Part shown: positions 1-12,735 of the stretch, piece after piece
Layout of the letters: each line of letters opens with the position of its first letter
How positions within the stretch are numbered: position 1 is the first letter of the stretch
NCBI GenBank assembly: GCA_027886175.1
Contig: JAJNNQ010000129.1
Span: 3,100,001-3,164,000 of the forward strand
Origin: Phylloscopus collybita
Taxonomy: Eukaryota > Chordata > Aves > Passeriformes > Phylloscopidae
DNA: 64,000 nucleotides
Direction: 5' to 3'
The notes under the pieces: model-generated
What the model saw: only the letters and a program-made list of their open reading frames with translations
Databases searched by the model: none
Told to the model about the DNA's origin: nothing
Made by a program: the position numbers and the translations under genes

Positions 1-1887
1 CTGACATCACCCTGAAACGAGGGGGAACTTTGCCATTTGCTGTTGAAGCAGTGCCACCCTCTCAGCCCAGCTCCTCACAGATCAAGGTGCAGTGCTCCAA
101 GAGCACCCACACGCAGCAAGGTGGACAAAACACCTTGGGAGCCTTCCCAGGGCCAAGAAAGGCAACAGCTGCAGCTCAGCAGCCTCTTCAAGGGGGTCAC
201 CCGCAAAGACAGCAGAGCCCATCTCTGCCTGCACCCAGGATACAGCACAGGCAAAGCTTTGCCACCCAGTTAATACAGAGAATTTAAGAGTTTAAACTTA
301 CAGAGCTTACTTAAATGTCAGGCTGGCTAAGCAGGACTCCACAGTGCTTACTGAGAGCAAAATAATGTACTTTTTCCTGTGCAATGCATTCCTGTCACCC
401 CTTTGTAAGCCACCTCAAGCCATGTTTGAATGTCTGGACTCTTCAGGCCCACCTGATGCCTGTGAGCATCTCAGGACAAAAGGCTTCTGTGAGGATGAGG
501 CGGGTGTCCGGGGGTGGGAGCGCAGAGGCCGCCAGGGCCACATGTGCAGCTGCCCCAGATCCAAAGGGATGCAGCAGCACGATGGGGAAAATTGATGATG
601 ATGAGGGAAGTCCATCAGGCTGCGTGCTGGCCCCGCAGATTGATGGGCTCTGCAACGAGCCACACATAATGGCCAAGTTCAGGCTGCAGTGGCCGGGAGC
701 TGAAAGGCAGCAGCCATAAATAAGCCAGGAAAAAGAGGGAAGACAGAAAGCTGGCAGGGATAAAGAAATACTCACACTGCAGCAGGGCTGGGAGAAGGCA
801 GAGGAGGAAGGGCTGCAGCACCAGAATGGGATGCAGCCCACACTGGGAGGGAGATGGTGCCACAGAAGTGGCTGTTTTGGGGTGAGATCTCCCCATTCAA
901 GCAGAGTTCAGTGGAAGCACCCAGATTCAACTGGCCCATTGTCAGGGGAAGCCTTGGACTAATCGATCCAGCATTAATACTTCACTGCTGGAAATCAAAG
1001 CTGAGTTTAGCTTTGAAACCCAGCTTTTGTGGGAGGAAACTGAGTTGTTTCCTCCCCAAACCACATCCAGCTGCCAAGTGAAAGGGATGTGTCACATGTC
1101 CTCTCCCCAAAACGTCGTGCAAGGGGGTGAAAGTAACCAAAAGGGCTTGGGACAAGAGATTTTAGGGTTATAATCCCACTATTACCAAAGCTCCAACTGA
1201 GTCTGAGGCTTCCAAGGCCTTGGCACCTCAGTAAGTTTCTCCCTGAACTGACCTGGCCGGCTGGGGTTCCCTCATCACCTCCCTCAGCCAATAGCATCAA
1301 CCTCAGACTGTTTCCCTTTCAGTTATTGCCCAGCAGTGAATAGGGGAGATGGGGGGAGCAGAGGCAAGGGAGATGGAGTTCTCCCTCACCGTGCCCCATC
1401 TGCTCCATTCAGGACAGTTACTCTCCTCCAGCATCAATAAGCCCTGTGCATTTTGTTGCTGTCTTTTCTCTCTTTCGCTGGTCTCGGCCGTTTTGTCAGG
1501 GAAAGCCTTGCCCAAAGAGCTGCTGTGATTTACTGCTGCCTTAACAAATGTCAGAGCTGGGGAGCCTTGTAGGAACCGCTCGCTGGCAGCCTGCCTGGAC
1601 AAACATACTAAAAGTCAACCCTGGCGTGGATACTTGAGGAATTAGTGTCCATACAAAGATGCATTAAATACAGGGAGAACGATGGGGGATTTTTACAACG
1701 GAGGCCTGAAAGCTTCCTCCAGGCTGTTTAACATATGGTGCTTCTTCCCTGCACCTGCCCCTCGCTAGAGCAGCTCCTGGGTTCCCGTCCTTGTCACTGT
1801 CCCAAGTGCCACTGGAGTCACTGTCCCCAGGGGGTGCTGCCAGTGCAGCAGGGCTGAGCCCGCCTGCAAGGTGGGGTTGGCACATCC
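1..1887. other. Intergenic DNA, no gene seen
   Basis: Open frames here are short, overlap on both strands and match no protein family I recognise. There is no exon-like block with flanking splice sites, no RNA gene and no clear repeat. By synteny the neighbours on this side should be FAM241B and COL13A1, but I see no exon of either. Confidence 0.6.
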
Positions 1888-1892
1888 ACCTG

Positions 1893-2465
1893 TGTGCTGG
1901 TTTGAAAGCAAAACCAGTGAGACTCCCAGTCAGAGATACAATTTAATAGAATAAGAGAGGGAAAAAAAGGTGAAATAAATGGAATAATACAACCTAACAC
2001 CCTGTTGGTCAGGGTGTTTGAAGCAGTCCAAAAGTCCTCCTGGAGTGGCAGATATGGTTCCGCTGGAGCAGAGATGATCCTGAGAGAGAAGGGTCCAGTG
2101 ATGGTGAGAAGGGCCCAGTCTTCCTCCAGGAATCTGGTGGAACCAGATCTCTTGTGCTCCTGCAACTCAGTTTTTATCCAGGTAGGAATGGTTGGCTCCT
2201 CCCACTGGGTGGAGCATCTCCCAATGGAATGTGTCATGCCCTTAGTGAGCCTTCATGGCCCATTAGCAGAAGATATCCCCCGGAGGGAGGACAGGTGGTG
2301 AAAGAGATAAGAAACACTGCCTCACTTGGTTTTAATAGTTGACCCATTACCAGAAGGCATCTGCCCCCCTCCCCCCAGAGTTACAAGAGATAAAGAAAAA
2401 CATCTCCCCAACTGCTTTTTACAAATGAAATAGAATACACATTTTTGGTTCTATAACCCAAGACA
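1893..2465 (-). mobile_element. Solo LTR of an endogenous retrovirus
   Basis: The 573-bp element begins TGTGCTGG and ends AAGACA on the plus strand, so it has TG...CA ends, and it is flanked by a perfect 5-bp target-site duplication, ACCTG, at 1888-1892 and 2466-2470. Read on the minus strand it has an LTR-like order: a GGATAAAA TATA-like box about two fifths of the way in, then an ATTAAA poly(A)-type signal near the end. There is no internal gag, pol or env sequence, so this is a solo LTR left by recombination between two LTRs. A 5-bp duplication is typical of ERVL-like and some ERV1 elements; the family name is not certain. Confidence 0.85.
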
Positions 2466-2470
2466 ACCTG

Positions 2471-5456
2471 TGAACAGGGAACTTGGCCCCAACCCTCTTC
2501 ACCAGATGGGCTTTGCTGGTAGTGGACATATCATAGAGCAGCCCCTGCTCAGCCAGGCAAGGTTCCCCACTTGCTACCAAAAAAATATATATATTTTTTT
2601 AATGCAATACATAGAGAAAAAATTTTGTCAAAATCCATAAATCAAACATTTTGCTCATGAAATCCTTACATCAAGCTCAGCCACAGGGGAGCACAGGCCC
2701 AGAGACGACAGGCAGGGAGAGCCATCAGGAAAACAAGAGACACAGTGGCAAAAAATAACAATGTTTAAAAACTCTCAACATTTCCTCAGTGGCTGCCAGG
2801 AGCTCCTCAGCCCTGCCTGTGTTTGGCTGGACCCTTGTTGCCTTCAGCCCAGGCCAGCCCTGCATCCCACACAACCCCACCACTCTGTTATTGCCATTTG
2901 CTCAAATCCCAGGGGCTGCATTAGAGAGGAATATTTTGCATGTGCGTTGTCTGTATGCTTTAAAAGTTAATTCCTCCTCTACCACCTTCTGCTCAACAGA
3001 TTTGTCCAGCATCACTGTAGAAAGCAGCCCCGTGCCAGGAGAGACACACTCAGCCTTGCAAAGCATGGCCAGGCAATGTTCCCTGGCCGATGCCAAATTT
3101 CCAAAAAAAAAAAACCAAAAACAGAATATAGAAAAAAAATCATGACCGAAAATGAAAAAACTAAGTAAAATAAATACCCCATGGGGCTCTCAACTGCACA
3201 AAACATTTTTCCCAAGCAAATCCATTCCCACATGTGCGCTGTCTGGGGTGTGGCTGTGCATATATGGGAATGGATTTGCTTGGGAGGCAGAGGTGGATGG
3301 GGCAGGCTCTGGAAAGGCAGTTACAAGAACCAATGTGCTGTAAATCTCCTGCATTAAGTGGGATATCATAACCCTTGGTAATTTAGCAACTTAAGAATCA
3401 TCATGCTGACCCAGCTGACATCAGGTTACCTTAGTTTACCCCTGCACTCCGCCTCCAAAGCAGAACTCCTCATCCATCATGCAAGGCCCACAGGAGCAGA
3501 GTGGGAATGGAAGGAGAAGTTGGAAATCTCTGCTGGGGATGGATAAAAGAGCCACTTTCCCCCTCCACACTGCATCCTCCCTGAGCCAGGCCAGCAAAGC
3601 CATGTTCCTGCAAGCCTGGACCTCGTGTCCTCACCACACAGGTTTGCCTGCACGGTCCCGGCCAGGAGTGGGGAGAGGAGGATCCAGCCAAGCAGTCCCA
3701 CCTGCTCACCCCCCCACACAGGGCACAGCTCACCTTCCCCAAAAACACATTTGCTGGGTGAAGCCGTCTCCTTCCCCCCGCCGTGATGACTTTTCCCTGC
3801 CCAGCCTCTTGCTACCAAAAAGCTGTTGCTCCATCAGGTGTGTACCAGCAATCCAGAAAAGGGTGTTAATCTCCAAAACAGCCAGGGCATAGGAGGCAGA
3901 GGGACCTGTGAAATACACCTTCAGTGTAGCAGCTGGCCCACCTGCATGGAGAGGGAGCTCAGCTCTCTCCCCAAATTTGCACCCTTCCACACCACCTGGA
4001 GGAGGAGAAAGAGCAAGGACCCCCAGATTGGGCTTAAATGAAGGCAGACCATGGGTGTGGGGAGGCTCCAGGTGAGGCTGCTCAGGGCCATTAATGCAAA
4101 TTAATGCCCTCCAGGCTTGACACAACTAATAACTATCCCAGGGGTCCTGTCCCTGCTGGGGCTCATCCTTGGGGGCCTCACAGATCTGTCTGCCCCTAAG
4201 CTGTGCATACCCCTTGCGCTGTTTCACCGTGCCCTGCTTAACCCTGCACCCTCTGGACAGTTGGGTCCCGTGCAGGATTGGTGCTCACAGACTTTCTTTG
4301 CCCATCCCCAAAGCACAGTCCAAAGCCACCCTTGCTCTACAGAGCCTTCATGGCTGAGCCTGCTGTGGTCTGTAGGGCAGGGCCTCAGGGCAAAAAGCCT
4401 CTTTATTTGCCCTGCCAGGCCTAAGAAGCTCAGCTCGGGGATGACCCCAGTCCTGGAGCACAGGGAGAGCTTCTCCTGCCGCAGGAAGCCCCGGCACCTT
4501 CCCCCGGCCGCCACCAGTCCGGTGCTGCTGATGCCAGCCGGGTCCGGCCCATGCCAGCGTCACCAAAGCCACCAAAGCCACCTCTGCAGCCAGCCAGGGC
4601 TGCGGCACCTCTGGCAAAGCCCAGCCTGCCCCTCGCCTTTCCAGGGTGTGCCGGCAGGCTGCCCCCGGCTGCTCCCCGGGCCCCGGCCGGCGATGAATGC
4701 CTCCCTGTTCCCCGGCGGGGAGGGCTCAGCCCCCGCGGCACTTCGTCACTCGGGATTTTATGAGCCCCCAGCCTCCCCCATTCCCAGAAGCTCTAAAAAG
4801 GGACTTTGATTTCCACCGTCTGGTTTTTTTTCCTTTGGGAGTTAAAATACCTTTCATCATCAGAGTTACAGAAAATGGGAGGGGAGGGAAATTAAAGTAA
4901 TTGGGGGGGGAATTACTGGAATGTGCCAGGCCTCTCCAGAAGCATCCCTGCCACGGGAAAGGAGCTTCAATCCCTTCTCACTGCTGCAGGAAAAGCTCTG
5001 CCTGGCTAATAAGCGTTTCTCAGCCTTTTGGGGGCACGGAGAAGCCCCTCTGCACAGACCCAAGGCAGTGGTGAGGTGGGGAGCCCAGAGGCTTGGGACC
5101 GCCTGCCACGGGCTGCTTGCCCCCAAAACCCAGCTCACTGGCTTGTCAGAGCCTTTGTAAGCCCCCAGACTCACACAGAGCAGGAACACGGCCGTTTAGT
5201 CCAGGTGAAAAAGGGTTTTCAGCTGAAAAGTAAGGGAAAAAAAATACTTTAGAATGCTGACTGGAGTTAATAAAGTCATGAAAGCCACATAAAGAGTAGT
5301 GAGTGTTGAGAAAGGGCTCTTTAACTTCTATTTTGATATAAGGGTTAAATCAAAAGTAGGTTGCTGTTCATTAGTGGTTGAAGTACACCCATCAGGTTGT
5401 TCTGGCAGAGGTCATGCAGTTTGACTCCGGAGAGATGAGCCCCATGGCCAAAGGGT
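2471..5456. other. Intergenic DNA, no gene seen
   Basis: It contains short A/T runs (near 2578-2600 and 3101-3140) but no supported exon, RNA gene or recognisable transposon. A 230-codon open frame at 4117-4809 (+) is proline- and leucine-rich, lies in GC-rich DNA and matches no family known to me; I treat it as chance. Confidence 0.55.
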
Positions 5457-5638
5457 TTGGTTGGTTGGTTGGTTGGTTCTTTTTTGTTGTTTGTTGTTGT
5501 TGTTTTGGGGGTTTGTTTGTTTGGTTTTTTGTTTTTGTTTTGTTTGGGGTTGTTTGGGGTTTTTTGTTTTGTTTGGGGGTTTTTGTTTGTTTTTTGTTTT
5601 GTTTTGGGGTTTTTTTTGTTTGTTTTGTTTTGTCTTTT
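5457..5638 (+). repeat. G/T low-complexity tract (GGTT and GTTTT repeats)
   Basis: The plus strand is almost free of A and C for about 180 bp, starting as four or five GGTT units and continuing as degenerate GTTTT/GTTTG units. The runs of three to five G with T spacers could form G-quadruplexes. The apparent proteins here, rich in Phe/Gly/Val on one strand and Lys/Asn/Pro on the other, are artefacts of the repeat. Confidence 0.85.
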
Positions 5639-5639
5639 G

Positions 5640-7690
5640 AAACGAAATCCTTTTAAAATCTTGTCTGTATATATAAAGATACAAAAATAATCGGGAAAAC
5701 AATATCTGGCTGCTAGGAATGTGAAAGTGCTGGGCCGGTCTGTACCTGGATGCCCTTCCAAGGTGTCCTAGGGGACAGAAGTGTCTTGGAGGAGCACAGG
5801 GCTCAGAGGGTGAAAGCAGGGCTTTACTCCAAAATGCCATCCAGGAAAAACGCAGCTCCCCAGCCCTGCTTCTAGCAAACTCTGTTTCCAGTGGTGAGAT
5901 TATCCTGGGAGGGGTTACACCAACAGTAATCAAGAAGCCCCAGGGTTCCCCCATCTGTGTTTTACAGGGCTGACCTTGCCGGGGTGAAAAGTACAGGGGG
6001 AGCAGTGGGAAAGGCAGCACAGCCCCTTCCCCTCCCAGCTGCTCGGGTTTTTAATTTGCTTCCTGCAAATCCCCGCTTCTGCAGCAAAGCCAGGTCCTTG
6101 CTGTGGCCTCAGCAGGGCCAGCAGTGTGGAGGTGACAGCAGGAGGTGGGATGGGGAGGAGCACAGGGCAGGAGCAGGGCCAGTGGCAGAGGGGACAGACA
6201 CACTGCCCTCCCTTGGGAACCCCCACACCAAAGCCAGAAGTGGGGGAAGGAGAGGTGGCAAGCACTGCCAGGGCACAAGCTCAGGCCACAGGAAGCAGAA
6301 CTGGCCAGTGCAGTAAGAAATGCACATTTTCCCCCCTCAGACACCTCCCCCAGGGTTCTCTACAAGCCATTCATCAGCAGATCTCATTTCTGCCTAGGCC
6401 AGCCTGCTTGGGAATAGTGCAAAAGCAAAAATCGAGCAGTTTGATGAAATAATGAATAACTGCCAAATAAGTAGTTGAAGAAATGTGTGGGGAGCTGCAA
6501 ACCATCTCATTCAGCCACTCTAGCAACGAGTCTGGACAGGACAGCCACAGCCATGGCACAGACCTTCAGGCCAGGAAATGGTCTAAATCAGGCTTCTTCC
6601 CTGCAGTGTCCTGGGCTGCTTCCTGAGATAGTGTTGGGTTTTTTTCACCCTCTTGATGTATTGTCCTGCAGCATACTCAGGGGCTCCCCGTGTGTGCCAA
6701 GAAACCTCTTGGCTGTGACGCACCAGCCACTTCCAGGCAGCCAGCGGCTGCTCCTTCCTGCAGGAGCTGGGGAGCCAGGGCTCCCCAGGGTTCCCCCACC
6801 TTCTGCTCCAGGGAACCTGGTGCCTTCATTTCTAGCACCACCCAGGCACGTGACAATCGATAGTTTGGGAGGAAGAGGACTGTGAGCAGCATCTCTGTGG
6901 CCCTGTGAACTGTCTGGAGCTGTCTGCGAGGCAGAGCCCACCACGCCGCTCCAGAATGTAAGCCATCCCCTGAGCTTTCCTGGATTTGGTCAAATAAAGA
7001 TAGGGAAGGAAAAAAAAAATAAAAATAAAAACAAGCCACACCTTTCCTCGGCCTGGTTCCCAGGCAATAAAAATATCTTGGACCTCTGGCTTCACAGCTT
7101 GGCCAGTGATGCAATCACACTGTGAGCCAAGGCAGCAAAGAGATCACCTACATCGCTTGGCTTTGCTTGTCCATAGGGTGGATTTGGAGGATCCCAGCTC
7201 CCAGGCAGCATCAGTAGAAGTTATTTGTGTAAGGAAATTAATGAGTAAGGTTTTCCCTTCACAAGGCTCCCACGGACCCCTTCTCCTCCTCCCCCCTCTC
7301 CCTGTCCATCCCCTGCTTCGAGCACTGGTGAACCCCGGCAAAATCCCAGATCTCTCTTGGGGGCCATACACCCAGGGGTACATTTTTCCAAGTGTCTCTC
7401 CAAATATATGTGTCAGCAGCAGAGAGGGGAGGAGAGCAAGAAGAAAACCCATTTTGTGAGTATCCGTCTGTTTGCAGATCATTAACTCCTCCTGGGGAGC
7501 CCCAGAGCTCTTTCATCTGCTTTTTGCTAAGTTTAGGTCACGGAGGTTTTCGGATGCGAGCGTGGTTCAGGGAAAGGCAAAGGCGCTCTGGGCTTTAGCA
7601 GATCACTGAGGAGGGATTTGGGCAGGCAACAGGAAAGCTCCTTCCCCGTCTGGGAGGCATCCAGTCAGGACAGAAACAATCCTGGCTGCT
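5640..7690. other. Intergenic DNA, no gene seen
   Basis: It is moderately GC-rich unique sequence. I find no exon with splice sites, no RNA gene and no recognisable transposon. Confidence 0.5.
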
Positions 7691-7960
7691 GGAGGCCTTT
7701 ATAAAAGTAAGAATAGATGTTTACTCGTAGGAAAGCGAGGAACGGAAAAAGTTATCAACACCATTGTTTGCCACAAATAATTTCACCTTCTCTAGTCCTA
7801 CGGTGCGTTCAAAAAAAAGCCCTGCCCTTTCTTATTTAACATCTCCTGCCGGGGGCAATCGCGCAGCCCTTACATAGCCGGGCAGAGCCCCGTTTTCCCG
7901 TCACCTCCACATCGCTTTCCTGCTCCCCAGCGCCTGCGGGCCCTGACCTGAGATGCGGTT
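7690..7960. promoter_or_regulatory. Candidate regulatory element with FOX-like motifs
   Basis: This AT-richer unique stretch carries TGTTTAC near 7718, TGTTTGCC near 7767, an adjacent homeodomain-like AATAATTT and a CTTTATAAAAG TATA-like string. It lies directly beside the CpG-rich patch at 7850-8720. A promoter or enhancer is possible, but motif matching by eye is weak evidence. Confidence 0.25.
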
Positions 7961-8720
7961 TTACAGAGGAGCTGCCCCTCGGCGGCTGCCTTTAGGGGCC
8001 TGACAGCTCTGTAATCGCCCCTTTATGAAACACCCTCCCTCCGGCCGGAGTGCAAGCACCTCCTCAGCGCTCAGCTCGGAAACCTCTCTAACACCTGCCG
8101 GCTGCAGCGCAGCTTGCCCGGCGTCCCTTCCCTTCACCCTGCGGTTTAGGGGTTCATGAGCGACCTTAGGCAATGTCAGAGCAGCAGGGAACCAAAAACC
8201 TCCCCGAAACACTGCCCTTCGGGCAAAAATTGTGGTCTGTCCGTCTCTGAGGCTTCCCCGACGCGTTGCTCCTGGGGAAGGCTCCTTCCCTGTCTGAGCC
8301 GCAGCTCCCTGCTTTTCCATCGGGGCCTGGTGGAGGGCTCCTTGCCCTCCCTCCTGCCATGGCCCAGCACGGCCTCTCCCGGCCCCTGGCAGCCCCCGAG
8401 AGCCGCTGGCTCCCCGAGAAAGGCAGCGTGCCCAAAGCCGCGGCCGAGGGCGCAGGAGCCCAGCACCACCTCCTGGTGAGGCACCGCCGTGCACGGCCCG
8501 CAAATCCCCGGCGAGCCCGGGGACAGAGCCCGGGGCTGCGCAGACCGCAATCCCCGGCCCAGCACGGGCACTTTCCCCCGCTGGCACCTCGGCCGGCCCG
8601 GGATTGCAGCCCCCGGGAGCCCCGCTCGCATCCCCCGGCCGGCGGCAGCTGCCTGCTGCGGGGTGAATAGCGGCGCGGCTGGCCCGAGAGGGGACCGAAT
8701 TTAATTGGAGATGAATGGGC
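7850..8720. promoter_or_regulatory. CpG-island-like patch, function unknown
   Basis: GC content and CpG frequency rise sharply here compared with both flanks. A 275-codon open frame runs through on the minus strand (7961-8788), but its Ala/Gly/Pro/Arg-rich composition is what GC-rich DNA gives in any frame. Bird CpG islands usually mark promoters, so an unannotated transcript starting here, or an orphan island serving NEUROG3, is possible. I see no exon to support the former. Confidence 0.35.
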
Positions 8721-8724
8721 ACCT

Positions 8725-11700
8725 CCCTGCAGCCCGTGACATTTTCATTGCGGGCTAACAAGGGGAGAAAAATCCAATTAGGGGACAAAGAGGGTCCCTA
8801 ATCGGCCGTGCAGCCCGGCGTGGGGCAGCCGGGACAGCGCAGCATCCCGCAAGCGAACAGGGACAGAGCATGGGAAAAGAAGAAAACGCTCCCAAAGATT
8901 CCTCTCGTGGTAGTGCAGAGGCCGTACTGCAGCATGGCAAGTGCACTCAAAAAGCGGATTTGCAGCGTTGCTATTTGCACCCCCAGGGTCCCGTGTGTCA
9001 TTCTCCCTGGTCACTGAGACAAAGCGCCCCAAAGTGAGCTGGGCAAGGCAGGGACATCTCCCAGCTACAGACTCCAAGGTAAGTAACCTGCAGCCAGAAG
9101 CATGCTGCTCCTCAAAGCAAATACGAATAAAATCTGGCAGACTCCTTCCATGGCACCCACCCGCCATCAAATGTTCAACAAAACCAAGTTGCAGGAGCAG
9201 GCGAGAATGAGCCACACCAGGGTTTATTACCACAGCAGCTTTTTCAAACCACAAAAGGTTGTGGATAACGTGGGTTGCAGTTTTTTTCCAGCAACAGGTG
9301 CCTTTTCACGGTTTGAATGCGTGCAGGCAGCAGTGCCATTTATCTCCGAGCTCTGGTGCCTCCAGTGGGGAGGATTGATGGTGGGACCCCCACACATGCA
9401 AACCCCTCCCCTGCCAGAACCTGGGGACGTCGGGGCATCACGGGGTGGTGCAGCGAGGGCATAGCAGAGCACTGGGAAAGGCGAGGGGGACACACATAAA
9501 TAACAGCTGGGGGCTGCAGGGAGGGTGATAAATGGGATCCCTCGGGAATTATTAACGGTGGGGGAGGCTGAAACCTTGGCTTTGCCCCAGGAGCCGGGCT
9601 GTGTGCAGAAAGCCGATGGGTGGGAGCGGGCAGGGGGAACAGATGGCTGGGGGAGGCCCGGGGCTCCGGCCGGGAGCGGGAGCTCTCCACCAGCACGGCG
9701 CAAGGAGCTGTGCTGAGGTACAGCAGCTGCCTCTGCCCCACGACACAGCTGGGCTGGGGCAGGGGGGGAGGAGACCCCCTGTGCCCTCTCTCCTCCCTGG
9801 AGCCCCTCAGGTGGCTCCAGGCACAGCTGCAGGTGGCCACCGCTGAGTATTGACCCAGCGCTATCTCAGCTCCCACCTTATCAGGGCAGGAGCCGGCCCC
9901 GGGCACCAGCACCTGCCCCATCAATCTTCCCCCTGTCCCGCAGGCGTGAGCTCTCAGCCCCTGAAACAGCCTGCCCGGGGCTTGGGCCCTGTGCCTGGCA
10001 CCTGGGGATGATGGATTGGTACCTGGGAGATGACAGGGAGAGGGTTTCTCTTTTCCCCTTCAGCTGGTGCTATTGCCCCTGCCCTGGAGAGGGGAGGACC
10101 CTTCACACCAGGGCATACTGCTGGCAGCTTTTTCCACTGACATTTGTGTACTGTAGACTGGGGATGGGGTGCCTTGAGGAAGAGAGGAAATGAGCTCCAC
10201 TTGTGAACACAGGGTGAGAAGGAGGGGAGAGACAATGTCCCTGCAGTTTTGATCTGAAATAACAAGCTGAACCTGGGCAAGAAGCTCTCATTTCATCCGT
10301 GGCCTTTAGGCTGAAGGTGGAGGTGAGATTCCCCATGCCAGGGCCAGCTCCACGCAGAGTTTCACAAAGTCCAGGCAAAATCACATCTGAGGCCCCAGGA
10401 AAATGAGGTAAAGCCTCACAGCTCTGGCTGAAATGAAAACAAAAGCCAGCGATTCTTCATGGCTGCAGCTGCACAACCCCTGGCTTCAAGGGTTAAATGC
10501 AGTCAGAAATACCAGTGGGGACCATTAAGCACAAAAGTTCTGTTTGTCCCTCACACAGAAGGGGGAGAAGGCCCAGGCTCTGACCAGGCAGAATCCCCAG
10601 CGATGGTGGGGCAGCTCTGGGTGATTCCAGATGTCCCATCCCCAGAGTTCTGCTCTGGCCCGTGGCCCAGCAAACACCTCTGTGGGGGTGTGGGGAGCTC
10701 AGAGGGGCAGAAGGTTCCCTGTGGGAAATCTCACACTCCTGCTTGTCCCCACATGGGCTTTCTAGGGACATTCCAGGTAAGACAATAACTAGGGAGGCAG
10801 TGACCCAAGCAAAGGCAACCCTGACATTTGCCATGAAGCCCACCAAAGATTGCTGTGTGTCCAGGAATGGAGAAAGATGCTGGGGGTGCTGTCACACACC
10901 TCCTCTGGCTGGAAGGAGGAACATCACTCAATAGTCGAAGCTGAGGAGAGGACAAGTAGCCAGCCAGGGACTTGGATTCACAAGCACATAGCACCTGCTC
11001 AGGGATTAGTTAGCACAGTCCAGCCCCGTTCTAACTACAAGTGCACACTGCTGTACCCTTTCCCCGTGCCCTATGAAGGTCACAGCTCCCAAAGGGCAGT
11101 GCAGAGCACTGTTAGAAGGCAGAGCTGCCCCATCAGCCCTGGGCTGCAAAGCCTGTGAGCAGAGCAGGGTGGCAGGGAGGCCCTGGCAGTGGCTGCTCCT
11201 CACTGCTTGGTCGATGCTTTTGGGCTCTCGTTAAAAGCCCCTTCAAGCCCCAGGTGACATTTCCCTGGCACCCTCTTTTGGTGAGGGTGCCACACGGAGC
11301 CCAGGCAAGGCCTAAGGTGGCTCAGGGGGACTGGCACCCAGCACCACACCCCCTCCTGTGCTCCCCATCCCTGCTGTGCAGACAGGATGGAGTTTCCCCC
11401 TTCCCTACACAAACTCGGGATCTCCTTTCAGCCATTGCTCTTTTTTGTATCGGTTTTTAAAAGGGGGCACTGCGGCTTTAAAGAGCTTCCCAGACTTGCC
11501 TTTGTGACCGGAGGAGAGGGTGGGGTGGTGGCGGAGGTGGGGACCCAGAAGAATGAAATAAAGAGAAGTACAACAAAAAGAAGTTAAAAGTGTGAGTGAC
11601 AAGTTTTCGGCAACAGGCTTCAGCCCCTGTGGGGTCGTTTGGGTGAAGAATGGCTACAAATGAACAAATGAGCTGGATTTTCATGCTTGGTGGACGGTGA

Positions 11701-12080
11701 ATGAATAAGCATCTTTTAAAACCCTATCAGGAACTCTTTGGATTGTCATTATAGCTGGGAGGAGGGGGGGGCAGGGGGAAAGGCAGACTTTTGAAGGCTG
11801 ATCATGTGAAAGAATCCCGATTCTTTGCCTTTTCTCCGCCGGCAAGCACGGCTACACCGAAACGTGCGGGCAGTGCAGCCGCAGCCGAGCATCCTGCCAC
11901 GGCCCGGCCCGGCAGCACTTCTGGGGGACACTGGCCTGCCCCCGTGGGCTCTGGAAGAGGTGAGAGGGTCTGCTTGGCTTGCAGGAGCCCCCGCTGGTTC
12001 CCAGTGGCGTGGAGGGGACAGGCAGCAGCTTGCAGCCTCCTCCTCCTCCGAGAAACCTGACTGCAGTGTCAGAGGCAGAC
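8725..12080. other. Intergenic DNA, no gene seen
   Basis: It is mostly unique sequence of middling GC content. Homeodomain-like TAATT/CAATTAGG strings occur at about 8699-8780 at the edge of the CpG patch. I see no coding exon, RNA gene or recognisable mobile element. Confidence 0.5.
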
Positions 12081-12099
12081 AATGTGAGAGGGCAGGAAG

Positions 12100-12350
12100 C
12101 AACTCACTTAAAGCCTTATTTAGAGCACAGAGAGGAGGCCTGAGGTCAAAGGAATTGGCCTGGGATTATGCGAATCACCTTCATTTTCTTGCCAGTCTTC
12201 AGACACAAGGAAGCCGACCAGGAGCGAGGAGGAGGGGGATGAGTCTGTTGCCGAGGGAAGGACCTGGGTGTTTCCCCTTCCCTGGCCCTGACAATGAGCC
12301 TGGCCTCTCTGAACCGTGCAAATAATTTACAGCGTCTGTTTTCAGCTGTT
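12100..12350. promoter_or_regulatory. Candidate non-coding element (AGGTCAAAGG, ATGCGAAT)
   Basis: The stretch is unique, non-coding and motif-dense. It holds a nuclear-receptor DR1-like AGGTCAAAGG near 12143, an octamer-like ATGCGAAT near 12169 and a GTGCAAATAATTTAC string near 12316. It has the appearance of a conserved non-coding element, but I cannot measure conservation. Confidence 0.2.
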
Positions 12351-12485
12351 TGTTATCCTCAAGCCCCCATTTTAACCTTGACTAGAACAGAGCATTGGTG
12401 AGAGCATTTTGCAGGAGACTCCACAGCCAGAGTTTGCTGGACACCTGTGAAGGCAGAGTTCAGCAGCCACAGAGGAGAGGGAAGA

Positions 12486-12593
12486 TTCAGAGTGAGACAG
12501 GTATAAACAGCATAGGCAGAGAGAAAAGGTTCAGAGTGAGACAGGTATAAACAGTATAAACAGAGAGAAAAGATTCAGAGTGATTCAGGTATA
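12486..12593. repeat. 44-bp tandem repeat, about 2.5 copies
   Basis: The word TTCAGAGTGA recurs at 12486, 12530 and 12574, exactly 44 bp apart. Each is followed by a CAGGTATAAA string, and the first two copies share a GCAGAGAGAAAA-type tail. The copies differ at several positions, so the array is not very young. Confidence 0.8.
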
Positions 12594-12639
12594 AAATCTC
12601 CCTATTTCTGTAAAAAATGATAATATCACATATTGAAAA

Positions 12640-12735
12640 AAAAAATCATAGAACTGTGGAGTTGCCAAGGTTGGAAAAGACCTTTAAAATCATCAAGTCC
12701 AACTGATGTTTGCACTGTCTTGTCTAAACAGAAGG
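12640..12735 (-). mobile_element. CR1 LINE 3'-end fragment
   Basis: The plus strand reads TCATAGAACTGTGG, then AAGGTTGGAAAAGACC, then ATCATCAAGTCCAAC, which is the reverse complement of the usual CR1 3' end. It is about 95 bp, truncated and non-coding. CR1 is the dominant bird LINE. Confidence 0.75.

Noticed and set aside
4117..4809. 230-codon plus-strand frame
   Set aside because: A Pro/Ser/Leu-rich stretch without motif, splice context or family match.
5345..6020. Lys/Asn/Pro- and Phe/Gly/Val-rich frames
   Set aside because: They are translations of the G/T simple tract.
7961..8788. 275-codon minus-strand frame at the 8-kb CpG patch
   Set aside because: Composition follows CpG content and competing frames exist on both strands; only the CpG patch itself is reported.
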